Shown here one piece after another: positions 54,050 through 61,781 of a DNA stretch of 64,000 nucleotides (the first letter of the stretch is position 1; each line of letters begins with the position of its first letter). The notes under the pieces are model-generated. The model had not been told where the DNA came from and searched no databases. It saw only the letters and a program-made list of their open reading frames with translations. A program made the translations under genes and the position numbers. Source of the stretch: Azospirillum rugosum (GTDB lineage: Bacteria > Pseudomonadota > Alphaproteobacteria > Azospirillales > Azospirillaceae); the NCBI RefSeq assembly GCF_017876155.1, contig NZ_JAGINP010000002.1:310001-374000 (forward strand). The letters are read 5' to 3'.

Positions 54050-55324
54050 ATGGCAAAGGCACTCGAAGGCGTCAAGATTCTCGACTTCACCCACGTCCAG
54101 TCGGGCCCGACCTGCACGCAGCTGCTGGCGTGGTTCGGTGCCGACGTGATCAAGGTCGAGCGTCCGGGGGAGGGGGACATCACGCGTGGCCAGCTGCGCG
54201 ATATTCCCGATGCCGACAGCCTTTACTTCACCATGCTGAACCACAACAAGCGGTCCATCACGCTCGACACCAAGAACCCCGCCGGCAAGGCGATCCTGGA
54301 AGAGCTGGTCCGCACCTGCGACGTGATGGTCGAGAACTTTGCCCCCGGCGTGCTCGACCGCATGGGCTTCTCGTGGGAACGCATCCAGGAGATCAACCCC
54401 CGCATCATCGTGGCCTCGGTGAAGGGCTTCGGCCCCGGCCCCTATGAGGACTGCAAGGTCTACGAGAACGTCGCCCAGTGCGCGGGCGGTGCGGCCTCCA
54501 CCACCGGTTTCGACGACGGCCCCCCGCTGGTCACCGGCGCGCAGATCGGCGACAGCGGCACCGGCCTGCACCTGGCGCTGGGCATCGTCACCGCGCTCTA
54601 CCAGCGCACCCACACCGGCCGCGGCCAGAAGGTGCTGGCGGCCATGCAGGACGCCGTGCTGAACCTGTGCCGCGTCAAGCTGCGCGACCAGCAGCGCCTC
54701 GCCCACGGCCCGCTGAAGGAATACCCGCAGTACCCGAACGGCGAGTTCGGCGACACCGTGCCGCGCGCCGGCAACGCCTCGGGCGGCGGCCAGCCGGGCT
54801 GGATCCTGAAGTGCAAGGGCTGGGAGACCGACCCGAACGCCTACATCTACTTCATCACCCAGGCCCCGGTCTGGGCCAAGATTTGCGAAGTGATCGGCAA
54901 GCCGGAGTGGGTCACCGACCCCGACTACGCCACGCCGGTCGCCCGCCTGCCGCGCCTGAAGGAGATCTTCGCGACGGTCGAGGAATGGACCATGACCAAG
55001 ACGAAGTTCGAGGCCATGGAGATCCTCAACAAGTACGACATCCCCTGCGGCCCGATCCTGTCCATGAAGGAACTGGCCGAGGATGAGTCCCTGCGCGAGA
55101 CCGGCACGGTCGTGGAGGTCGACCACCCGAAGCGCGGCAAGTACCTGTCGGTCGGCAACCCGATCAAGCTGTCGGACAGCCCGACCGAGGTGACGCGCTC
55201 GCCGCTGCTGGGTGAGCACACCGACGAGATCCTGCGCGAGGTGCTGGGCTTCGACCCGCAGCGCATCGCCGAACTGCGGGACAGTGGCGCGCTCGGCGCG
55301 ACCCAGCGGATGGCCGCCGAGTAA
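54050..55324 (+). CDS. frc: Formyl-CoA:oxalate CoA-transferase
   Basis: A 424-aa class III CoA-transferase that moves CoA from formyl-CoA to oxalate. The catalytic Asp168 is in [13 protein letters not shown], matching Asp169 of the Oxalobacter enzyme, and the glycine loop that closes the site is ASGGGQPGW. The N-terminal [20 protein letters not shown] and [19 protein letters not shown] are diagnostic of Frc rather than other family III enzymes. GGGAGGG precedes ATG 54050. With Oxc it forms the catalytic oxalate cycle. Confidence 0.97.
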   Translation: MAKALEGVKILDFTHVQSGPTCTQLLAWFGADVIKVERPGEGDITRGQLRDIPDADSLYFTMLNHNKRSITLDTKNPAGKAILEELVRTCDVMVENFAPGVLDRMGFSWERIQEINPRIIVASVKGFGPGPYEDCKVYENVAQCAGGAASTTGFDDGPPLVTGAQIGDSGTGLHLALGIVTALYQRTHTGRGQKVLAAMQDAVLNLCRVKLRDQQRLAHGPLKEYPQYPNGEFGDTVPRAGNASGGGQPGWILKCKGWETDPNAYIYFITQAPVWAKICEVIGKPEWVTDPDYATPVARLPRLKEIFATVEEWTMTKTKFEAMEILNKYDIPCGPILSMKELAEDESLRETGTVVEVDHPKRGKYLSVGNPIKLSDSPTEVTRSPLLGEHTDEILREVLGFDPQRIAELRDSGALGATQRMAAE

Positions 55325-55517
55325 CAAGGGGAGCTTCGCACCACACCTCTGCAGCCTTCTCCGCCGAAGGGCGGGGGAGGCGGGGAGCACCGCTCCCACA
55401 CCGAGACACTAGACGTGCGCCGCGGACGAGCCGCCGCCGATCGACTTAAAAAATCTGCCCGCGACGCGAATTCAAAATAACAAAGCCCGAAAAAGAAGTT
55501 CGCAAGGAGGGAACGCC

Positions 55518-57671
55518 ATGAGCGTAGCCTACGATCAGAGCCGCAAAGGCACCGCAGAGACCGTCCGCCGCCTTCTCGACACCGCGAAGGCGGAAGGCCG
55601 CACCGCGCTGACCGCGCCGGAGGCCAAGGAACTCTGCGACCTTTACGGAATTCCGGTGCCCAAGGAAGGCCTGGCGAAGACCGCCGACGAGGCGGTGACG
55701 CTGGCTGAGGGGATGGGCTTTCCGGTCGTTCTGAAGATCGTGTCGCCGCAGATTCTGCACAAGACCGAGGCCGGCGGCGTGCTGGTCGGCGTCCAGAGCG
55801 CCGACGCCGTCCGCGAGGGCTTCAAGACCATCATGGACCGCGCCCGCGCCTACGACCCGAAGGCCGAGCTGATCGGCATCCAGGTCCAGCAGATGCTGAA
55901 GGGCGGGACCGAGGTCATCGTCGGCTCCATCACCGACCAGAGCTTCGGCAAGCTGGTGGCCTTCGGCCTCGGCGGCGTGCTGGTCGAGGTGCTGAAGGAC
56001 GTCACCTTCCGCTTGGCCCCGGTGTCCCGCGACGAGGCCCTGTCGATGCTCGACGGCATCCAGGCCGCGGAGATGCTGAAGGGCGTGCGCGGCGGCAAGC
56101 CGGTCGACCGAGAGGCGCTCGCCGACGTGATCGTCAACGTCTCCCGCCTCGTCAATGACGTGCCGGAGATCGTGGAACTGGACCTCAACCCGGTCTTCGC
56201 GCGGGAGGATGGCGCCACCGCCGCCGACGTGCGCGTGGTGCTGGATTTCGAGGCCAAGACCCCGCGCTACCGCCCGACGCAGGAGCAGATCGTCCGGCAG
56301 ATGAACCGGATCATGAAGCCCGACGCGGTGGCGGTCATCGGCGCCTCGGCCGAGGATGGGAAGATCGGCAACTCCGTGATGAAGAACCTCATCAACGGGG
56401 GCTACAAGGGCCAGATCTACCCGATCCACCCCAAGGCCGACGACATCCTGGGCTACAAGGCCTACAAAAGCGTCAAGGACGTCCCCGGCAACATCGACGT
56501 GGCGGTCTTCGCCATCCCGGCCAAGTTCGTGGCGCAAGCCCTGACCGAGGTGGGCGAGAAGAAGATCCCTGGCGCCGTCCTGATCCCCTCGGGCTTCGCC
56601 GAGACCGGCAATGTCGAGGGGCAGGAGGAGATCGTCGCCATCGCGCGCAAGCATGACGTGCGCCTGATGGGGCCGAACATCTACGGCTTCTACTACACGC
56701 CGAAGAACCTCTGCGCGACCTTCTGCACGCCCTACGACGTGAAGGGCAAGGCGGCGCTGTCGTCGCAGTCCGGCGGCATCGGCATGGCGATCATCGGCTT
56801 CAGCCGGTCGGCCAAGATGGGTGTGTCGGCCATCGTCGGGCTCGGCAACAAGTCGGACATCGACGAGGACGACCTGCTGTACTTCTTCGAGCAGGACGAG
56901 AACACCCAGGTCGTCGCCATGCACTGCGAGGACTTGAAGGATGGCCGCTCCTTCGCGGAGGCCGCCAAGCAGGTGTCCAAGAAGAAGCCGGTCGTGGTGC
57001 TGAAGGCCGGGCGCACCTCGCTCGGCGCGCGGGCGGCCAGCTCCCACACCGGGGCGCTCGCCGGCAACGACAAGATCTACGAGGACGTGCTGAAGCAGTC
57101 GGGCGTGGTGCGGGCGCGCAGCCTGCAGGACCTGCTGCAGTTCGCCCGCGGCATCCCGGTGCTGCCGACGCCGAAGGGCGAGAATGTGGTGATCATCACC
57201 GGCGCCGGCGGGTCGGGCGTGCTGCTGTCGGACGCCTGCGTGGACAACGGCCTGTCGCTGATGGCGATGCCGTCGGACCTTGACGCGGCCTTCCGCAAGT
57301 TTATCCCGCCCTTCGGCGCCGCCGGCAACCCGGTGGACATCACGGGCGGGGAGCCGCCGACGACCTACCAGAACACCATCCGTCTCGGCCTCCAGGACGA
57401 CCGCATCCACGCGCTGATCCTGGGCTACTGGCACACGATCATCACGCCGCCGATGGTGTTCGCCAAGCTGGTCGTCGAGGTGAAGGACGAGATGAAGGCG
57501 AAGGGCATCGAAAAGCCCATCGTCGCCTCGCTGGCCGGCGACGTGCAGGTGGAGGAGGCCGCCGCCTTCCTCTACGATCACGGCGTCGTGGCCTACCCGT
57601 ACACGACCGAAACGCCGGTTGCGGTTCTGGGCGCCAAGTACAAGTGGGCGCGCGCGGCGGGCCTTCTGTAA
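55518..57671 (+). CDS. NDP-forming acyl-CoA synthetase (acetate-CoA ligase family)
   Basis: A 717-aa ligase of the ADP-forming acetyl-CoA synthetase superfamily. The ATP-grasp (beta) part comes first, about residues 30-250 (LYGIPVPKEGLAKTADEAVT; PVVLKIVSPQILHKTEAGGV). The CoA-binding (alpha) part follows from about 265 (VAVIGASAEDGKIGNSVMKN), with the phosphohistidine loop ASSHTGALAG near residue 515. The usual alpha-before-beta order of single-chain enzymes is therefore reversed. AAGGAGGGAACG precedes the ATG. Next to frc and oxc it may form an acyl- or oxalyl-CoA starter, but substrate specificity cannot be read from sequence. Confidence 0.9.
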   Translation: MSVAYDQSRKGTAETVRRLLDTAKAEGRTALTAPEAKELCDLYGIPVPKEGLAKTADEAVTLAEGMGFPVVLKIVSPQILHKTEAGGVLVGVQSADAVREGFKTIMDRARAYDPKAELIGIQVQQMLKGGTEVIVGSITDQSFGKLVAFGLGGVLVEVLKDVTFRLAPVSRDEALSMLDGIQAAEMLKGVRGGKPVDREALADVIVNVSRLVNDVPEIVELDLNPVFAREDGATAADVRVVLDFEAKTPRYRPTQEQIVRQMNRIMKPDAVAVIGASAEDGKIGNSVMKNLINGGYKGQIYPIHPKADDILGYKAYKSVKDVPGNIDVAVFAIPAKFVAQALTEVGEKKIPGAVLIPSGFAETGNVEGQEEIVAIARKHDVRLMGPNIYGFYYTPKNLCATFCTPYDVKGKAALSSQSGGIGMAIIGFSRSAKMGVSAIVGLGNKSDIDEDDLLYFFEQDENTQVVAMHCEDLKDGRSFAEAAKQVSKKKPVVVLKAGRTSLGARAASSHTGALAGNDKIYEDVLKQSGVVRARSLQDLLQFARGIPVLPTPKGENVVIITGAGGSGVLLSDACVDNGLSLMAMPSDLDAAFRKFIPPFGAAGNPVDITGGEPPTTYQNTIRLGLQDDRIHALILGYWHTIITPPMVFAKLVVEVKDEMKAKGIEKPIVASLAGDVQVEEAAAFLYDHGVVAYPYTTETPVAVLGAKYKWARAAGLL

Positions 57672-57684
57672 AAACGTTCACGCG

Positions 57685-57799
57685 TTGGGCTCCCTCCCAA
57701 CCTCCCCCCATCTTCGACGGGGGGAGGGGCTTCAAGCGGGGGCGGCGGAGTTCCCTCCCCCGTCGAAGATGGGGGAGGGTTAGGGTGGGGGCCCAACGC
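57685..57799. repeat. GC-rich palindromic dispersed repeat, copy 9
   Basis: It starts CGTTGGGCTCCCTCCCAACC and ends GGGTTAGGGTGGGGGCCCAACG, so the outer ends are inverted copies. Two TCTTCGACGGGG / CCCCGTCGAAGAT hairpins lie inside. It shares its ends and internal TTCCCTCCCCCGTCGAAGAT block with copy 5. It sits between the acyl-CoA synthetase and sucC. Confidence 0.88.
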
Positions 57800-57855
57800 G
57801 ACACCATAAACGCGATAACCGAACAAACATCCTCGGGGGAGGGGACACAAACACC

Positions 57856-59055
57856 ATGAACATCCACGAGCATCAGGCGAAGGAGCTTCTGCGCAAATAC
57901 GGGGTGGCGGTTCCCCGCGGGGGCGTCGCCTTCACCGCCGGGGAGGCCGAAGCCGCCGCGCGCGAGCTGGGCGGCCCAGTCTGGGTGGTCAAGTCGCAGA
58001 TCCACGCCGGTGGCCGTGGCGCCGGCCGCTTCAAGGACAACCCCGAGGGCAAGGGCGGCGTCCGTGTCGTCAAGTCGGTCGACGACGTCACCAAGAACGC
58101 CGGCGAAATGCTCGGCCACGTCCTGGTGACCAAGCAGACCGGGGCCGAGGGCAAGGAAGTCAAGCGCGTCTACATCGAGGAAGGCGCCGACATCAAGCGG
58201 GAACTGTACCTCGGCATGCTGGTGGACCGCGCCTCGGGCCGCGTGACCATCATCGCCTCGACCGAAGGCGGCATGGAGATCGAGGAGGTCGCCCACAACA
58301 CGCCGGAGCGGATCATCAAGGTCGCCGTCGACCCGGCCACCGGCATCCAGGGCTACCACACCCGCAAAGTCGCCTTCGCGCTGGGCCTGGAAGGCAAGCA
58401 GGTGGGGGCCGCCGCGAAGTTCCTGACGGCCATGTACCGCGCCTTCAACGACCTCGACTGCTCCATCCTGGAGATCAACCCGCTGATCGTCACCGGTTCG
58501 GGCGACATCCTGGCGCTCGACGCTAAGATGGGCTTCGACGACAACGCGCTGTTCCGCCACAAGGACGTCGCCGCGCTCCGCGACGAGGCGGAGGAGGACC
58601 CGGCGGAGATCGAGGCGGCCAAGCACGACCTGAACTACGTCAAGCTGGACGGCAACATCGGCTGCATGGTGAACGGCGCCGGCCTGGCGATGGCCACCAT
58701 GGACATCATCAAGCTGTACGGCGGCGAGCCGGCCAACTTCCTCGACGTCGGCGGCGGCGCCACGAAGGAGCGCGTCACCGCGGCCTTCAAGCTGATCCTG
58801 TCCGACCCGAACGTGAAGGGCATCCTGGTCAACATCTTCGGCGGCATCATGCGCTGCGACGTCATCGCCGAAGGCGTGGTCGCCGCGGCCCGCGAGGTGC
58901 AGCTGCACGTTCCCCTGGTCGTCCGCCTGGAAGGCACCAACGTCGCGCTCGGCAAGCAGATCCTCGCCGACTCCGGTCTTCCCATCATTTCCGCCGACAA
59001 TCTGGCCGACGCCGCCGAGAAGATCGTTCGTGCCGTCGTGAAGGAGCGTGCCTGA
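57856..59055 (+). CDS. sucC: Succinate-CoA ligase (ADP-forming) subunit beta
   Basis: A 399-aa ATP-grasp subunit: [20 protein letters not shown], the ATP site [17 protein letters not shown], and the substrate loop [22 protein letters not shown] precedes the ATG, and sucD begins at its last base (overlap of 1 bp). The position between frc/acyl-CoA synthetase and formate dehydrogenase, away from other TCA-cycle genes, is unusual. It could supply succinyl-CoA as CoA donor for oxalate, or be a malate/other-acid ligase. Annotation as succinyl-CoA ligase is by similarity. Confidence 0.93.
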   Translation: MNIHEHQAKELLRKYGVAVPRGGVAFTAGEAEAAARELGGPVWVVKSQIHAGGRGAGRFKDNPEGKGGVRVVKSVDDVTKNAGEMLGHVLVTKQTGAEGKEVKRVYIEEGADIKRELYLGMLVDRASGRVTIIASTEGGMEIEEVAHNTPERIIKVAVDPATGIQGYHTRKVAFALGLEGKQVGAAAKFLTAMYRAFNDLDCSILEINPLIVTGSGDILALDAKMGFDDNALFRHKDVAALRDEAEEDPAEIEAAKHDLNYVKLDGNIGCMVNGAGLAMATMDIIKLYGGEPANFLDVGGGATKERVTAAFKLILSDPNVKGILVNIFGGIMRCDVIAEGVVAAAREVQLHVPLVVRLEGTNVALGKQILADSGLPIISADNLADAAEKIVRAVVKERA

Positions 59056-59930
59056 TGTCCGTCCTCGTCGACAAGAACACGAAGGTGATCTGCCAGGGCT
59101 TCACCGGAGCCCAGGGCACCTTCCACTCGGAGCAGGCGATCGCCTACGGCACGAAGATGGTCGGCGGCGTCACCCCGGGCAAGGGCGGCACCAAGCACCT
59201 CGACCTGCCGGTGTTCGACACGGTGGCCGACGCGGTCGAGAAGACCGGCGCCAACGCCTCGGTCATCTACGTGCCGCCGCCGTTTGCGGCCGACGCCATC
59301 CTGGAGGCGATCGACGCCGAGGTCCCGCTGGTGGTCTGCATCACCGAGGGCATCCCGGTGCTGGACATGGTCCGCGTCAAGCGCGCGCTCGGCAACTCCA
59401 AGACCCGGCTGATCGGGCCGAACTGCCCGGGCATCATCACGCCCGACGAGTGCAAGATCGGCATCATGCCGGGCCACATCCACAAGCGCGGTAAGATCGG
59501 CATTGTCTCGCGCTCCGGCACGCTCACCTATGAAGCGGTGGCGCAGACCACGGCGGCGGGGCTGGGGCAGACGACCTGCATCGGCATCGGCGGCGACCCG
59601 GTCAACGGCACCAACTTCGTGGACAGCCTGGAGCTGTTCCTGAAGGACCCGGAGACCGAGGGCATCATCATGATCGGCGAGATCGGCGGCGACGCCGAGG
59701 TCAAGGGTGCGGAGTTCATCAAGGCCTCCGGCACCAAGAAGCCGGTGGTCGGCTTCATCGCCGGCCGCACGGCGCCTCCGGGCCGCCGCATGGGCCACGC
59801 GGGCGCGGTGATCTCCGGCGGCAACGACACCGCCGACTTCAAGATCGAGTTCATGAAGTCGGCCGGCATCGCCGTCGCCGACAGCCCGGCCAGCCTGGGG
59901 TCCACTATGCTCCAGGTCTTCAAGGGCTGA
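59055..59930 (+). CDS. sucD: Succinate-CoA ligase (ADP-forming) subunit alpha
   Basis: A 291-aa CoA-binding subunit: [40 protein letters not shown], and the phosphohistidine loop [16 protein letters not shown] with its catalytic His. The start overlaps the sucC stop by one base. A GCGTGGCGC/GCGCCACGC hairpin follows before the formate dehydrogenase genes. The same caution on substrate applies as for sucC. Confidence 0.93.
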   Translation: MSVLVDKNTKVICQGFTGAQGTFHSEQAIAYGTKMVGGVTPGKGGTKHLDLPVFDTVADAVEKTGANASVIYVPPPFAADAILEAIDAEVPLVVCITEGIPVLDMVRVKRALGNSKTRLIGPNCPGIITPDECKIGIMPGHIHKRGKIGIVSRSGTLTYEAVAQTTAAGLGQTTCIGIGGDPVNGTNFVDSLELFLKDPETEGIIMIGEIGGDAEVKGAEFIKASGTKKPVVGFIAGRTAPPGRRMGHAGAVISGGNDTADFKIEFMKSAGIAVADSPASLGSTMLQVFKG

Positions 59931-59949
59931 TAAGGTAAGGGTCCGAAAC

Positions 59950-59984
59950 GCGTGGCGCACCAAGAACAACAAGACGCGCCACGC
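59950..59984 (+). terminator. Hairpin between sucD and formate dehydrogenase genes
   Basis: The perfect 9-bp stem GCGTGGCGC/GCGCCACGC has a 17-nt loop and no T-run. It may be a partial terminator or RNA-processing site that sets dehydrogenase levels relative to upstream genes. Confidence 0.45.
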
Positions 59985-60023
59985 CATAACAAACGCTAAC
60001 GAACGACGAGAGGGGGCGGAGCA

Positions 60024-61781
60024 ATGGACACGGCCATTGTCGCCAAGGACGAGAAGAAGCGCGAACCCGGGAAACGGGCCATCCATCCCGGCGCCGGGCG
60101 GCGGAACACCCGCATCCAGCCCAAGGGCCGCCAGGTCGACCCCGCAGCACTGGCCGAGGTGCAGGAACTGCTCGGCGACCGGTCGCGCCAGCGCGACCTG
60201 CTGATCGAACACCTGCACCTGCTGCAGGACACCTTCCATTGCCTGCACGCCCGCCACCTCGCCGCCCTGGCGCAGGAGATGCGGCTGGCGCTGGTGGAAG
60301 TGTACGAGGTGGCGTCCTTCTACGCCCACTTCGACATCGTGATGGAGGGGGAGGAGGCTCCCCCGGCGCTCACGGTGCGGGTCTGCGACAGCCTGAGCTG
60401 CTGCATGGCCGGCGGCGAGAAGCTGCTGGACGACCTGAAGGCGGAGATGGGGTCTGACGTCCGCGTCATCCGCGCGCCCTGCATGGGCGCCTGCCACAAC
60501 GCCCCGGCGGTCGCCATCGGCCACGCGCTGCACGAGAACGCCACGGTCGCGAGCGTGGTGGAGGCGGTGAAGAGCGGCGACACCCACCCGCACCTGCCCG
60601 ATCACATCAGCTTCGAGCAGTATCGCCAGGACGGTGGCTACAAGCTGCTGGTCGATTGCAAGGAAGGCCGCGTCGCGGTCGAGGACATCCTCGGCAAGCT
60701 TGAATCGGCCAACCTGCGCGGCCTCGGCGGCGCCGGCTTCCCGACCGGCCGCAAGTGGCGCTTCGTCCGGCACGAGCCGGGTCCCCGCCTGATGGCGGTG
60801 AACGGCGACGAGGGCGAGCCCGGCACCTTCAAGGATCGCTTCCACCTGGAGAACGACCCGCACCGCTTCCTGGAAGGCATGCTGATCGGCGCCTGGGTGG
60901 TGGAGGCGACGGACGTCTACATCTACCTGCGCGACGAGTACCCGCACATCCGCGAGGCTCTGCTGCGTGAGATCGCCAAGATCGAGGAGGCCGGCCTCGC
61001 CGACCACACCCGCATCCACCTGCGCCGCGGCGCCGGCGCCTACATCTGCGGCGAGGAGTCCGCGATGCTGGAAAGCATCGAGGGCAAGCGCGGACTGCCG
61101 CGCCACAAGCCGCCGTTCCCCTCCGTCGTCGGCCTGTTCGGCCGTCCGACGCTGATCAACAACGTCGAGACGCTGTTCTGGATCCGCGACATCCTGGAGA
61201 AGGGCGGGGACTGGTGGGGCAGCTTCGGCCGCAACGGCCGCAAGGGCCTGCGCAGCTTCTCCGTCTCCGGCCACGTCAAGGAGCCGGGCGTCAAGCTGAC
61301 CCCCGCCGGCGTGACGATCCGCGAGTTGATCGAGGAGTATTGCGGCGGCATGGCCGACGGCCACCGCTTCATCGGCTACCTGCCGGGCGGCGCGTCGGGC
61401 GGCATCCTGCCGGCCAGCATGGACGACATCCCGCTGGACTTCGGCACGCTGGAGCAGCACGGCTGCTTCATCGGCTCGGCCGCTGTCGTGGTCCTGTCGG
61501 ACAAGGACGACATGCGCAAGGTCGTCCGCAACCTGCTGGACTTCTTCGAGGACGAGAGCTGCGGCCAGTGCACGCCCTGCCGTGTCGGGACCGAGAAGGC
61601 CGTGGCGCTGATCAAGCAGCCGGTCTGGGACGAGCCGCTGCTGGATGAACTGGCCGCCCTGATGGGCTCCGCCTCCATCTGCGGCCTGGGCCAGGCCGCG
61701 ATGAACCCGCTGAAGACCGCGCTGAAGCATTTCCGCGCCGAGCTTGCCCTGAGCGCCAAAGCCGGGCAGGGAGACAAGTGA
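60024..61781 (+). CDS. fdsB: NAD-dependent formate dehydrogenase, fused FdsG-FdsB (NuoE-NuoF-like) subunit
   Basis: A 585-aa diaphorase subunit. Residues about 1-190 are NuoE-like with [2Fe-2S] cysteines in VCDSLSCCMAG and CMGACHNAP. From about 200 it is NuoF-like: NADH site GLGGAGFPTGRKW, FMN site GDEGEPGTFKDRFH, [4Fe-4S] motif ESCGQCTPCR near residue 515. In many bacteria these are two proteins (FdsG, FdsB); the fused form is known from Methylobacterium-type tungsten/molybdenum formate dehydrogenases. It passes electrons from FdsA to NAD+. The TGA overlaps the start of the alpha gene (TGATG). Confidence 0.93.
   Translation: MDTAIVAKDEKKREPGKRAIHPGAGRRNTRIQPKGRQVDPAALAEVQELLGDRSRQRDLLIEHLHLLQDTFHCLHARHLAALAQEMRLALVEVYEVASFYAHFDIVMEGEEAPPALTVRVCDSLSCCMAGGEKLLDDLKAEMGSDVRVIRAPCMGACHNAPAVAIGHALHENATVASVVEAVKSGDTHPHLPDHISFEQYRQDGGYKLLVDCKEGRVAVEDILGKLESANLRGLGGAGFPTGRKWRFVRHEPGPRLMAVNGDEGEPGTFKDRFHLENDPHRFLEGMLIGAWVVEATDVYIYLRDEYPHIREALLREIAKIEEAGLADHTRIHLRRGAGAYICGEESAMLESIEGKRGLPRHKPPFPSVVGLFGRPTLINNVETLFWIRDILEKGGDWWGSFGRNGRKGLRSFSVSGHVKEPGVKLTPAGVTIRELIEEYCGGMADGHRFIGYLPGGASGGILPASMDDIPLDFGTLEQHGCFIGSAAVVVLSDKDDMRKVVRNLLDFFEDESCGQCTPCRVGTEKAVALIKQPVWDEPLLDELAALMGSASICGLGQAAMNPLKTALKHFRAELALSAKAGQGDK

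Noticed and set aside
58635..61730. 1031-codon open frame on the minus strand across sucC, sucD and fdsB
   Set aside because: It runs opposite to three well-supported genes, has biased composition and no recognisable domain. The same applies to the long minus-strand frames at 38875-41460 and 61376-63964.
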